NCBI GenBank assembly: GCA_964526965.1
Contig: CAZGML010000003.1
Location: 1 to 64,000, forward strand
DNA length: 64,000 nucleotides
Reading direction: 5' to 3'
Source: UBA6265 sp964526965
GTDB taxonomy: Bacteria > Chloroflexota > Chloroflexia > Thermomicrobiales > UBA6265
The notes under the pieces were generated by a model. The model had not been told where the DNA came from and did no database searches. It worked only from the letters and a program-made list of their open reading frames with translations. Every line of letters starts with the position of its first letter. Positions within the stretch are counted from its first letter, which is position 1. The position numbers and the translations under genes are program-made. Positions 55,942 through 64,000 of this stretch are shown in pieces.

Positions 55942-56757
55942 ATGGGCTTTCTGGAGCGGCTCGAGAACCTCATCCAGGGCGCGGTCGAAGGCAGCGCAAG
56001 CTCCGTACTGCGCCAAAAGATCAAGCCAATTGATATTGAAAACCAACTTGAACGTAAGATGCGCGAGAAGGTAGAACCATCTCGCGGGGGTCGACTTGCG
56101 CCCAACAACTTCACCGTGTGGTTACACCCCGACACATTCCGCGAAACCATCGCCGGCGTCGAGGGCTACAATCGCCACTGCGAGTTGCTGTTGAACCAGT
56201 ACGCGTCGCAACAGGGATACTCGTTACTGCATCCACGCATCAGCGTTGTATTCGATACAGATGCCGACCTTGGCCGCCGCGAGGTGCACGTGGAGGCCGA
56301 TTTTGATGCACCGGCCCCAACCCCGCACATGCCGGATCATTCAGCTCCGGCTGCCGACTACTCGCGCACCCAGGTCATTCAGCCCCCGCCATCGCAACCG
56401 GTGCAGGAATCCCAACCGGAACCCCAAAGGGAAAGCCAATGGACCCTGCAGGTGGTGCACGGCAACGATGTGATACAGCAATACACCATTCCCCTCGGCG
56501 AAGTGAGTGTGGGTCGCGCGCTGGATTGCGATATCGTGCTGCAGGATGAACGCAACACCGTTTCACGCCAGCACGCAGTGATCATCAATCACGGCCACGA
56601 GCTGCGCCTGCGTGACAGCCAAAGCAAGAACGGGACGAAAGTTAACGGTAATTACATTCCGTACCAGGTGGAAACGCTCATCACGAACGGAACCGAGATC
56701 ACCTTTGGCGCCTGCGTGGTGCGAGTGTATATGAACCGCGGACAAGGGGGCTGGTAG
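55942..56757 (+). CDS. FhaA-like DUF3662 and FHA-domain protein
   Basis: A 271-residue cytoplasmic protein with an N-terminal DUF3662 domain (about 1-115; 'GFLERLENLIQGAVEGSAS' opening, seen as FLERLENLIQGAVEG) and a C-terminal FHA domain (about 170-271; 'VGRALDCDIVLQD', 'VSRQHAVI', 'SKNGTKVNG'). A Pro/Gln-rich linker joins them. FhaA in Actinobacteria binds phosphothreonine on partners such as MviN and PknB substrates and acts in wall synthesis. The FHA residues for phosphothreonine (Arg, Ser, Asn) are present. No Ser/Thr kinase gene lies in the window. Confidence 0.88.
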   Translation: MGFLERLENLIQGAVEGSASSVLRQKIKPIDIENQLERKMREKVEPSRGGRLAPNNFTVWLHPDTFRETIAGVEGYNRHCELLLNQYASQQGYSLLHPRISVVFDTDADLGRREVHVEADFDAPAPTPHMPDHSAPAADYSRTQVIQPPPSQPVQESQPEPQRESQWTLQVVHGNDVIQQYTIPLGEVSVGRALDCDIVLQDERNTVSRQHAVIINHGHELRLRDSQSKNGTKVNGNYIPYQVETLITNGTEITFGACVVRVYMNRGQGGW

Positions 56758-57251
56758 TGCCGACGATTCCGGAGCTCCAACTTCCAACAGGCTTTGATGC
56801 GTTCGACTGGTTTATCCTGGTTTTGCGCATCGCGTTTATCGCACTCATCTATCTCTTCCTGTACCAGGTAGGTCGGGTTGGCGTGCGAGAACTGGTGACG
56901 ATCGGCAAAATCTCATCCACCATGCCGCAACAGGCGCCAATGCAATCGTTGGCCAAGGGCATGCTGGAAATGATCGACAGGGCCGAAAGCAGCTGGCAGA
57001 ACGGTACACAGTTTCCACTGGATTACTACACCACCATCGGAAGAAATACAGAGAACTCTATTGCGATCAACGACGGATTCGTGAGCGGATCGCACGCCGA
57101 AATTAGCTTCAACCAGGGTGCGTGGTGGATTATGGACCTTGGCAGTACGAACGGTACCCAGGTGAACGGCCAACCGCTGCAAGGCAAGGTACAACTGCAC
57201 AACGGCGATATCGTCTCCATTGGCAGGGTTCACCTGCGCGCACATGTATAA
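56757..57251 (+). CDS. FhaB-like membrane-anchored FHA protein
   Basis: A 164-residue protein with one N-terminal membrane helix (FILVLRIAFIALIYLFLYQV) and a C-terminal FHA domain (about 80-164: 'TIGRNTENSIAIND', 'VSGSHAEISF', 'GSTNGTQVNG'). The GTG start overlaps the FhaA stop (TAGTG). It matches mycobacterial FhaB/FipA in layout, a regulator of wall synthesis and division that is recognised through phosphothreonine. Here the glycosyltransferase follows immediately, rather than the pknA/B-pstP cluster. Confidence 0.87.
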   Translation: MPTIPELQLPTGFDAFDWFILVLRIAFIALIYLFLYQVGRVGVRELVTIGKISSTMPQQAPMQSLAKGMLEMIDRAESSWQNGTQFPLDYYTTIGRNTENSIAINDGFVSGSHAEISFNQGAWWIMDLGSTNGTQVNGQPLQGKVQLHNGDIVSIGRVHLRAHV

Positions 57252-57264
57252 AGGCACCACCCAG

Positions 57265-58173
57265 ATGACGTTTCTCCGGGCGATGATGCCCCTGTTCCCA
57301 GCTTCTATTACCGAGTCCTCCACGGTCTCTCCGCCGGCAAGGCCCCCTCATCGGCTACCGGGCTCGCTTAGCCTGGTGTTGCCAGCCTACAACGAGGAGG
57401 ACAACATCCGGGTTGTGGTGGAACAGGTGCTGGAGGTGCTGCCGCAGTACACCGACACCTTCGAAGTCATTCCCGTTAACGACGGCTCTGTCGACCGCAC
57501 CGGTGAGATAGTGGCAGAACTCGCGCGGGAAGATGACCGCGTACGCCCGGTGAGCTATAAGGCCAATAAAGGGTACGGCGGGGCCGTAGCCAGCGGGTTC
57601 GCAGCCACCCAATACGACTACGTGATGTTTATGGACGCCGATCGGCAGTTCAATATCAACGACATCTCCCTGCTCGCTCCGTTTGTGGGTCAATTCGATA
57701 TCGTCGCTGGTTTCCGCATGGAACGCAGCGATTCACTGCACCGACGCATCAACGCCGAGATCTTCAATATTGCCGTGCGCATCCTTTTTGGAGTGCATCT
57801 TCGTGACCTGGACTGCGCATTCAAGATCTTCCGGGGCGATCAGTTGCGATCGCTCGATCTCATCAGTAACGGCGCGCTCATCAACTGCGAGATGCAGGCG
57901 AAGCTCCGTCGCCAGGGTGCCACGTTGGTGCAGGTGGGTGTGCATCACTATCCGCGGGTGGCCGGGAGCTCCACCGGCGGCAACCTCAAGGTCATCCTCA
58001 AGGCGATGCGCGATATCCTGATCCTCTGGTGGAAGATGCGCGATTACAATCCGGATGTGGCACCAAACCGCACCCCTCCGGACGATCGCTTCTTCGCGCG
58101 ACTCAGGCGCATACCGTGGCACCTGAAACGTCGTATTAAACATCGCAACGACAAGACGACGCCGATTACGTAG
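57265..58173 (+). CDS. Family 2 glycosyltransferase (dolichol-phosphate-mannosyl-transferase-like)
   Basis: A 302-residue GT-A enzyme using a nucleotide sugar, probably to charge a polyprenyl phosphate. Key features are 'SLVLPAYNEEDNI', 'VIPVNDGSVDRTGEI' and the metal motif 'VMFMDADRQFN' (DxD). The C-terminal tail is basic (HLKRRIKHRNDK), which would suit membrane contact; there are no strong spans. The start is not certain: ATG at 57265 with AAAGG is preferred, and several others lie upstream and downstream. Its 3' end overlaps the convergent Nudix gene by eight bases. Confidence 0.85.
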   Translation: MTFLRAMMPLFPASITESSTVSPPARPPHRLPGSLSLVLPAYNEEDNIRVVVEQVLEVLPQYTDTFEVIPVNDGSVDRTGEIVAELAREDDRVRPVSYKANKGYGGAVASGFAATQYDYVMFMDADRQFNINDISLLAPFVGQFDIVAGFRMERSDSLHRRINAEIFNIAVRILFGVHLRDLDCAFKIFRGDQLRSLDLISNGALINCEMQAKLRRQGATLVQVGVHHYPRVAGSSTGGNLKVILKAMRDILILWWKMRDYNPDVAPNRTPPDDRFFARLRRIPWHLKRRIKHRNDKTTPIT

Positions 58174-58807
58174 TACGGCGCTCAATCTCCCCGATAACGT
58201 CGACGAAATACGTATCTGCCCCGCGAACCAGCAACTGCTCAACGGTCAGCGTGTGAGGTGACGTTACACCATCTCCTGCCCTGAGCACAGTGCCTTCAAC
58301 CAATTCGACTTTGCCGCGGAAGAGCCGGCCAGCATCTGCTACAGATACCTGCACAAGGCCCTCGAGCTCGGCCGGGTTGGGGGCAAATGCGGTGAGCGGT
58401 CGATCATCGCGCACGAGGTAGACCTCCTGCAGTTCCTGATCCAGGATGCCGGGGATCAGGTCGCCGCTACTGCGTTTGCGCCTGAATACCCATTCGTAGC
58501 GGCCTGGATCGATCCGAATGCCGAGCTCCTCTTCCACTTCACGAAAGGCGTCTTCAGGGGTTTCGCCGGAGCCGAGGTGCCCGCCAACGGTCGCATCGAG
58601 CGCGAGCGGCCAGGTGTCCTTGAACTTGCCGCGCTGATTCAACAACAGGTACGGGCCATGTTGTCCGTATCCATACACCCATACGTGTACGGCCCGGTGC
58701 CAATCACCATCTTTGTGCACCTGCGCGCGTGGTTTTGTGATACCCGTTGGTTCACCTTCTTCAGTAACCACATCGAAGAGTTCTGCCGGATCCTGGGCCT
58801 GCTTCAT
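58166..58807 (-). CDS. Nudix hydrolase (isopentenyl-diphosphate isomerase-like)
   Basis: A 213-residue protein with a complete Nudix box, G-x5-E-x7-R-E-x2-E-E-x-G: 'GHLGSGETPEDAFREVEEELGI' (seen as GHLGSGE and REVEEELG). It hydrolyses a nucleoside-diphosphate-linked substrate, or isomerises IPP if it were a true type I IDI, but the IDI Cys motif is not visible, so hydrolysis is more likely. AGGGAG lies before ATG. It follows nuoN on the minus strand with a strong hairpin between, so it has its own promoter. The substrate is unknown. Confidence 0.85.
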   Translation of the reverse strand: MKQAQDPAELFDVVTEEGEPTGITKPRAQVHKDGDWHRAVHVWVYGYGQHGPYLLLNQRGKFKDTWPLALDATVGGHLGSGETPEDAFREVEEELGIRIDPGRYEWVFRRKRSSGDLIPGILDQELQEVYLVRDDRPLTAFAPNPAELEGLVQVSVADAGRLFRGKVELVEGTVLRAGDGVTSPHTLTVEQLLVRGADTYFVDVIGEIERRTT

Positions 58808-58830
58808 GGTGGCGCTCCCTGCTTAACGCG

Positions 58831-58858
58831 CACGAGCCGGGCAAATGCCCGGCTCGTG
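58831..58858 (-). terminator. Terminator of the nuo operon
   Basis: A perfect 12-bp stem (58831-58842 with 58847-58858), loop AAAT, 16 bases past the nuoN stop. No T-run; it still separates nuoN from the Nudix gene. Confidence 0.75.
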
Positions 58859-58874
58859 TGATGAGGTTTGTCGA

Positions 58875-60392
58875 TTACTGCCTGAGTGCCGCGGCCGCGG
58901 TTCCCCAGCCGTTCGTCCAGTCGTTGGCGAGGTCGATGATCGTGCCGGAGAAGATTCCGAGGACGATAACGCCCACCACCATGACCAACAGGCCGGCATT
59001 GAGCAGCTTCGATGGTACCGGTTCGGTATTCGGAGTGCGTTCGCGCTCCTGGAAATACATCACCGCTACAACGCGCAAGTAGAAGTATGCGGAGATGGCG
59101 GATGCGACAACGATGCCAATCGCCAGCCAAAGGAGGCGCGCATCCAGCAGCGCCACAATCACATAGTACTTGCCGTAAAACCCGATTGTTGGCGGGATTC
59201 CCATGAGGCTAACCATGAAGACGGTCATGGCAGCAGCTACCAACGGCGATCGCGAGCCAAGGCCGGCCATATCTTCCAGTTCCATGCCCTCGCCGCGGTG
59301 CTGTACCCACGCCACAACACCGAACGCGCCGATGTTCATAAATGCGTATGCCAGCAGGTAGTACATAACCGACGAGATGCTGGTTTGTTCGGCAACACCA
59401 TCCACCAACCGGTAGGCTGCCACACCGGCGAGCATGTAGCCGGTATGCGCAATCGACGAGTAGGCCAGCATGCGCTTCACGTTGCGCTGGGAAATGGCCA
59501 CGATATTACCGAAGAACATGGTGATGAACGCGAGTACAGCGAGCACAATGCGCCAGTCGTCCACCAGCGGTTCGAGGCCGTGCGCGAGCATACGAACCAG
59601 CGCGGCAAATGCAGCCACCTTCGGTACCACCGACATAAAGCCGGTCACCGGGGTCGGGGCGCCGTCGTAGGCGTCTGGTGTCCAGAAGTGGAACGGAACG
59701 ACTGCGAGCTTGAAACCAAAGCCAATGATCAGCAGCAACAGTCCGAGGATCAGGCCGGCATGGGCTCCACTTTCGCCGCTAACAAGGCTGGCGACGGTGG
59801 CAGAGATCTCATCGAAGTTGGTTGATGCGGTCGCACCGTAAATCCAGGCGAATCCGAAGATCATGATCGCCGTGGCAAACATGCCAAGCAGGGTGTACTT
59901 GAGCGCACCTTCAAGGGAGGATGCACGTCGCTTCGCAAAGGCAGTGAGGATATATGTAGCAACGGAGCTCAACTCGATACCGATGAAGAGCATGATCATG
60001 TCGCCGGACGAGGCGGTGAGCATGGCACCGAGGACGGCAAAACTCAGGAGAGTGAAGAACTCACCGGTGGACATTTGGCCTTCGAGGTATTCGACGTAGC
60101 TGGCCGCGATCATGACACTGAGTATTGCAGCGACGAGAATGACCATGTTGAGGAAAACCGAGAGCCCGTCCAGTCGGAACTGGTCGTGAAAGGTCGATCC
60201 GGTTTCACCTGCCTGCCGCAAAACTGCGACGAGTGCCAGCGCAAAGCCGACCAGCGTCACACCGGAGATCACCGTGAAATGGCGCTCCTTGGGAAGGAAT
60301 GCATCCAACAGGGACACACCGAACGCCAGGATCAGCACGATGAGCTGGGGCAGTACCATTCCCCAATCCGGATTTTCGAGAGTAAATGGCAT
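58875..60392 (-). CDS. nuoN: NADH-quinone oxidoreductase subunit N
   Basis: A proton-pumping antiporter-like subunit of complex I, 505 residues and about 14 spans. The conserved pump residues lie in 'LLFIGIELSSVATYIL' (here MLFIGIELSSVATYIL: Glu on TM5), 'RRASSLEGALKYTLLG' (Lys on TM7) and 'KLAVVPFHFWTPDAYDGAP' (seen as FHFWTPDAYDGAPTPV, Lys near). The start ATG has GGAG eight bases upstream. It is the last gene of nuo L-M-N, as in all standard complex I operons. Confidence 0.95.
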   Translation of the reverse strand: MPFTLENPDWGMVLPQLIVLILAFGVSLLDAFLPKERHFTVISGVTLVGFALALVAVLRQAGETGSTFHDQFRLDGLSVFLNMVILVAAILSVMIAASYVEYLEGQMSTGEFFTLLSFAVLGAMLTASSGDMIMLFIGIELSSVATYILTAFAKRRASSLEGALKYTLLGMFATAIMIFGFAWIYGATASTNFDEISATVASLVSGESGAHAGLILGLLLLIIGFGFKLAVVPFHFWTPDAYDGAPTPVTGFMSVVPKVAAFAALVRMLAHGLEPLVDDWRIVLAVLAFITMFFGNIVAISQRNVKRMLAYSSIAHTGYMLAGVAAYRLVDGVAEQTSISSVMYYLLAYAFMNIGAFGVVAWVQHRGEGMELEDMAGLGSRSPLVAAAMTVFMVSLMGIPPTIGFYGKYYVIVALLDARLLWLAIGIVVASAISAYFYLRVVAVMYFQERERTPNTEPVPSKLLNAGLLVMVVGVIVLGIFSGTIIDLANDWTNGWGTAAAALRQ

Positions 60393-60446
60393 GGAGATGA
60401 CTCCGCATACCGATCCGCATTCGCTGCCGACCGGCGACTACCTTTG

Positions 60447-62156
60447 CTAGCTTCCGATGACGCGCGCTGCGCCTTCGAGCACGGCAATGAGAGCCGGCTC
60501 CATGATTTCAAACAGTGGCTTCGGATACACGCCCACAGCCACGGTCAAGACCGCCAGCGGCACGATACACAGAAGCTCACGCGGGGTAAGATCAGGCCAT
60601 TTGGAGCTGTTGATCTGTCCCGGATGCGTTGGGTATCCCTCTGCATCCGCCCTGGTTCCTTCATGTGTTTCGGAATGTTCTTCTGCACCAGTTGTATGAT
60701 CGCCACCGCTCACCGCGAGGTGGGCATCCGGATCGGCATCCTCCTGGGAGAGACCCATCTGCCGCAGTTCTTCGCGTTCGGCTGCGTTAAGTTCATTGTC
60801 CAGCGGATCGGGCGCCTGGCCCCAGGTGCGTCCCCATACCACCCGCTGTGCCATGTAGAGCATGTACCAGGCGGCGAAGATCACGACCGAGAAGGAGAAG
60901 ACGGCTGTCCACGGGTTGTACTTGTAGGCACCGAGTGCCACGAGGAACTCGCCCACAAAGCCGGAAAGACCCGGCAAACCGATACTGGCGAAAGTGAACA
61001 GCATGAAGAAGCCGGCCCACTTCCCGATCGGCGTGGCAAGACCACCAAACGCATCGATGAGGCGTGTATGGCCGCGTTCATAAATAACACCAACCAGCAA
61101 GAAGAGCGCGCCGGTGTTGAACCCGTGGGCAAGCATTACCATCATCGCGCCTTCGAGGCCCTGCAGGTTCATGACAAAGATACCGAGCGTCACAAAGCCC
61201 ATATGGCTTACCGATGAGTAGGCAATCAGCTTCTTCAGGTCTGGCTGTACCAGCGCGACAAGTGCGCCGTAGATGATTCCGATGATTGAGAGCACGATCA
61301 GGATCGGCGCCCAGGCATCGCTGCCCTCCGGCAGGAGTGGCAGGTTGAAGCGGAGCAGGCCGTAGCCGCCCATCTTCAGCATGATGGCCGCCAGGACGAC
61401 GGAGCCGGCGGTTGGCGACTCCACGTGCGCATCGGGCAACCAGGTATGGAACGGGAAGAGCGGCACCTTGATTGCGAAAGCGATAAAGAATGCGCCGAAG
61501 GCCCAGAACTGCAGGTTCTCACTAAAGGCGCCAATTACGGCACCATCCTGCAACTCAAGCACGTTGAGGGTGCGAATTCCGGTTTCCACGTAATACTGGG
61601 AGTACAGCGCGATGATACCCACCAGCATGAGCAGTGAGCCAAAGAGCGTGTACAGGAAGAACTTGACGGAGGCGTAGATGCGGTTCTGTGATCCCCAGAT
61701 ACCGATGAGCAGCGCCATCGGGATGAGCATGACTTCCCAAAAGATGTAGAAGATGAAGAGATCCAGCGCCATGAAAACGCCGAGCATACCGGTCTGCAAC
61801 ATCAGGATTGCGATGTAGTACTCGCGCTCGCGCTCACGAACGGTGCCCCAGCTCCAGATCACGGAAATCAGGCCGATGATCGTCGTCAGCACAACCAACA
61901 GGAGGCTGATGCCATCGACGCCCATGAAGTAGCTCACTCCCAGGTCCTCGAGCCACACAACGTGCTCGGTGAACTGGAAAGTGGCGTCACGCTCAAACTG
62001 GAACATCACAACCAGGGACAGCAGCAAGCTGAGCGACGTCGCCACCACTGCGATTTGCTTTGGTAGATCACTATTACCGCGAGCCATAAACAGGATCGCG
62101 AGCGCACCAAGCACTGGCAAATAGGTGATGATGCTTAGAATCGGAAAGCTGTCCAC
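60447..62156 (-). CDS. nuoM: NADH-quinone oxidoreductase subunit M
   Basis: Second antiporter-like subunit of complex I, 569 residues. Typical segments are 'FWEVMLIPMALLIGIWG' (pump Glu), 'FPFHTWLPDAHVESPTAGSV' (seen as FHTWLPDAHVESPTAGSV) and 'ISYSSVSHMG-like' AYSSVSHMGFVTLG. The GTG start has GGAGGGG just upstream. Unusual: residues about 444-519 are a polar insertion rich in Glu, Asp and His between the last two spans, absent from standard NuoM. nuoN follows after 54 bases. Confidence 0.93.
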   Translation of the reverse strand: MDSFPILSIITYLPVLGALAILFMARGNSDLPKQIAVVATSLSLLLSLVVMFQFERDATFQFTEHVVWLEDLGVSYFMGVDGISLLLVVLTTIIGLISVIWSWGTVREREREYYIAILMLQTGMLGVFMALDLFIFYIFWEVMLIPMALLIGIWGSQNRIYASVKFFLYTLFGSLLMLVGIIALYSQYYVETGIRTLNVLELQDGAVIGAFSENLQFWAFGAFFIAFAIKVPLFPFHTWLPDAHVESPTAGSVVLAAIMLKMGGYGLLRFNLPLLPEGSDAWAPILIVLSIIGIIYGALVALVQPDLKKLIAYSSVSHMGFVTLGIFVMNLQGLEGAMMVMLAHGFNTGALFLLVGVIYERGHTRLIDAFGGLATPIGKWAGFFMLFTFASIGLPGLSGFVGEFLVALGAYKYNPWTAVFSFSVVIFAAWYMLYMAQRVVWGRTWGQAPDPLDNELNAAEREELRQMGLSQEDADPDAHLAVSGGDHTTGAEEHSETHEGTRADAEGYPTHPGQINSSKWPDLTPRELLCIVPLAVLTVAVGVYPKPLFEIMEPALIAVLEGAARVIGS

Positions 62157-62212
62157 ACGCCCCTCCGGGGTTAATCAACCGCATACTCTCAGCGCCATTT
62201 GCGCTGCCCTGC

Positions 62213-64000
62213 CTAAAACAGGTTACCGAAAGCCACCAGGAATACACCGAGCAAAACCACCATGCCTATGGCGATCTGAAGGGCATAGTTACCTACCAGG
62301 CCCGTTTGCAACCGGCGTAGCCGCTGGCTGGATGCTGCAAGTCCGTATCCGACACCGTTGACGGTGCCGTCGATAATTCGCACGTCCACGACCTTCCACA
62401 GGAACATCGCAATGTCCTTGAAGGGGTTCACGACGGCTGCCATGAAGAACTCATCGACATACCACTTGTTCAACAGGTAGTTGTAAACACCGTTGAACTT
62501 CGCCGCCATTTCGGTGGCGCTAATGGTTTTGCGCATGTACGTGAGGTACGCAACCACGATACCGCCAACAGCGACCACGGTGCTGAGAATAGCAAAGGTC
62601 CAGAGCGTGGCCGAGCTTGGATGGTGGATATAGGCATGATCGAATGTTTTCAGCAGGAAGTGGTGAATAGCGCCATCCTCGGGCGGGAAGCCGACGAAAC
62701 CAACGAAAACCGATGCAACCGCCAGGATCACCAGAGGTACGGCCATCCAGGCTCCGCTCTCGTGCGGGTGTACATCCCTGGCGAACCGCTCTTCTCCAAA
62801 GAAGACGCGGAACACGAGCCGGAACATGTATAGCGATGTCAGGAATGCGGATACCAGACCGAGAATCGCGACGATTTGGCCAATGCTGGAATCGCTGATC
62901 CAGGCGCCAACGATGATTTCATCTTTCGACCAGAAACCGGCCAGCGGGACAATACCTGCGTTTGCAGCGGCACCGATGAGGAAAGTCCAAAAGGTAACGG
63001 GCATATGCTTGCGCAGGCCACCCATTTTGCGCATGTCCTGCTCGCCACCCATGCCATGGATCACGGAACCAGCGCCCAGGAAGAGCAGACCTTTGAAGAA
63101 GGCATGCGTCATCAGATGGAAGATCGCGGCGATCCAGACCCCGGTACCTAGCGCGAAGGCCATAAAGCCAAGCTGTGAGACGGTGGAGTACGCGACAACT
63201 TTCTTAATATCGTGTTGCGTGAGCGCGATGCTGGCGCCCATGAATGCGGTAATCGAACCGATAATCGCCACAAACAACATGGCGGTTTCGGAACCCATAA
63301 AAATCGTGTAGCTGCGGGCCACCAGGTAAATACCGGCGGTCACCATTGTTGCGGCGTGAATAAGTGCCGAAACAGGGGTCGGGCCTTCCATTGCGTCCGG
63401 AAGCCAGACGTGGAGCGGGAACTGGGCAGACTTACCGCAGGCACCGAGGAAGAGCAGAACACCGATGGCGGTCATGACGCCGCCGCTAATTCCGAACTCC
63501 GAGTAGTTGAGCGCCATCTGGATAATACCGTCGTCGCCATGCAGGTAGATGGTGCCGAACTCCCAGAAGGTCATCATGATGCCGACACCGAAGGCCAGGT
63601 CGCCAACGCGGTTGACGATGAAGGCTTTCTTTGCGGCGTTGTTCGCAGAGCGTCGGACGAAGTAGTAGCCAATGAGGAAGTAGGAGCAGAGACCAACCGC
63701 TTCCCAGAAGATGAAGAGGGTCAGCAGGTTGTCGGCCATTACCAGCATCAACATCGAGAAGATGAAGAGCGGAATGTAGCTGTAGAAGCGGTAGTAGCCA
63801 CCCTCGCCGTGCATATACCCGGCGGAGTAGATGCAGACCAGCAAGCCGATACTGGTAACCACAAGCAACATCACGGCGGTGAGCTGGTCGGCATAAAGGC
63901 TCATGGTGATATCGAAGTCACCTGCAGGAATCCAGGTAAAGAGTCGCTGACTCAGGGGTTCTTCGTTCGTATAAATATCCCGGAACGTAAGGATGGAGAG
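62213..64000 (-). CDS. nuoL: NADH-quinone oxidoreductase subunit L (5' end outside window)
   Basis: Third antiporter-like subunit, with the long C-terminal amphipathic helix that spans complex I. The frame stays open to base 64000, giving 595 residues; about 50-60 N-terminal residues are missing. The Met at 63904 is internal, since 'WIPAGDFDITMSLYADQLT' (seen as AGDFDITMSLYADQL) is the normal family context. Pump motifs include 'FWEAVGLCSYFLIGYYF' and 'QFPLHVWLPDAMEGPTPVSA'. nuoM follows after 56 bases. The rest of the nuo operon must lie beyond the window. Confidence 0.95.
   Translation of the reverse strand, partial: LSILTFRDIYTNEEPLSQRLFTWIPAGDFDITMSLYADQLTAVMLLVVTSIGLLVCIYSAGYMHGEGGYYRFYSYIPLFIFSMLMLVMADNLLTLFIFWEAVGLCSYFLIGYYFVRRSANNAAKKAFIVNRVGDLAFGVGIMMTFWEFGTIYLHGDDGIIQMALNYSEFGISGGVMTAIGVLLFLGACGKSAQFPLHVWLPDAMEGPTPVSALIHAATMVTAGIYLVARSYTIFMGSETAMLFVAIIGSITAFMGASIALTQHDIKKVVAYSTVSQLGFMAFALGTGVWIAAIFHLMTHAFFKGLLFLGAGSVIHGMGGEQDMRKMGGLRKHMPVTFWTFLIGAAANAGIVPLAGFWSKDEIIVGAWISDSSIGQIVAILGLVSAFLTSLYMFRLVFRVFFGEERFARDVHPHESGAWMAVPLVILAVASVFVGFVGFPPEDGAIHHFLLKTFDHAYIHHPSSATLWTFAILSTVVAVGGIVVAYLTYMRKTISATEMAAKFNGVYNYLLNKWYVDEFFMAAVVNPFKDIAMFLWKVVDVRIIDGTVNGVGYGLAASSQRLRRLQTGLVGNYALQIAIGMVVLLGVFLVAFGNLF

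Noticed and set aside
1..64000. CRISPR arrays, insertion sequences, prophage, tRNA or rRNA genes
   Set aside because: No regularly spaced direct repeats, transposase or integrase motifs, tRNA cloverleaf with CCA-type ends, or rRNA-like stretches were seen in reading the gaps. A tRNAscan/Infernal run would confirm this.

Overview
The window looks like one contiguous piece of a GC-rich bacterial chromosome, most like a Chloroflexota of the Thermomicrobia type. This placement is inferred from gene content: FhaA/FhaB-type FHA proteins, a GH63-like glucosylglycerate/mannosylglycerate hydrolase, a monofunctional proline dehydrogenase, LplA/LplB-type sugar importer parts, VanW and LytR-CpsA-Psr (LCP) wall proteins with twin-arginine signals, a LutB-LutA fusion, a fused SdhC/SdhD-like membrane anchor and a mycothiol-type MDMPI-fold protein. 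I see no tRNA, rRNA, CRISPR array, insertion sequence or prophage. Genes are packed tightly. ATGA, GTGA, TAATG and TAGTG start/stop overlaps are common, and many convergent pairs are separated by one long hairpin terminator.

Layout. 1-2.3 kb: end of fabD, fabF and a small unknown gene. 2.3-5.0 kb (minus): ychF, a 37-residue single-span membrane miniprotein and an HD phosphohydrolase. 5.1-8.4 kb (plus): a four-gene operon of glycoside hydrolase, proline dehydrogenase, YkvA-like protein and an Arg-rich four-Cys protein, plausibly for compatible-solute disposal. 8.5-12 kb (minus): ilvD and an amidase, each with a terminator-like hairpin in its leader. 12-19.6 kb: yggT, a small membrane protein, a membrane-bound MutS-like ATPase, a ferritin-like protein divergent from an ArsR regulator, a nucleoside phosphorylase, bipA/typA with a structured leader, and an MDMPI-fold protein. 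19.7-26.2 kb: an orphan Tat-exported peptide/solute-binding protein, a MacB-like ABC exporter operon with its TetR, and proS.

26.4-34.5 kb: two sugar ABC permeases, a VanW/G5 wall protein, a PIG-L protein lacking the usual catalytic Asp, a tandem GNAT protein, the LplA-like binding protein and a PduO-type adenosyltransferase. 34.6-42.7 kb is a catabolic island: a Gfo/Idh/MocA oxidoreductase, a D-threonine-aldolase-like PLP enzyme, an aminotransferase, then a GntR regulator heading LutC, a KdaD-like FAH protein and the LutB-LutA fusion. 42.7-51.3 kb: a small anchored protein coupled to moaC, a solo SdhC/D-like fusion, topoisomerase IB, a flavin reductase, aconitase with a structured leader, and tyrS.

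51.4-58.8 kb: two Tat-type LCP proteins flanking a thioredoxin-fold protein, AzlD/AzlC, apt, FhaA-FhaB and a GT2 glycosyltransferase, then a Nudix hydrolase. 58.9-64 kb: nuoN, nuoM and a 5'-truncated nuoL, the distal end of a complex I operon. No single locus is clearly an undescribed system. The best leads are the lut island with its embedded KdaD-like enzyme, the base-less PIG-L protein, the solo SdhC/D fusion, the membrane MutS ATPase and several uncharacterised structured leaders.
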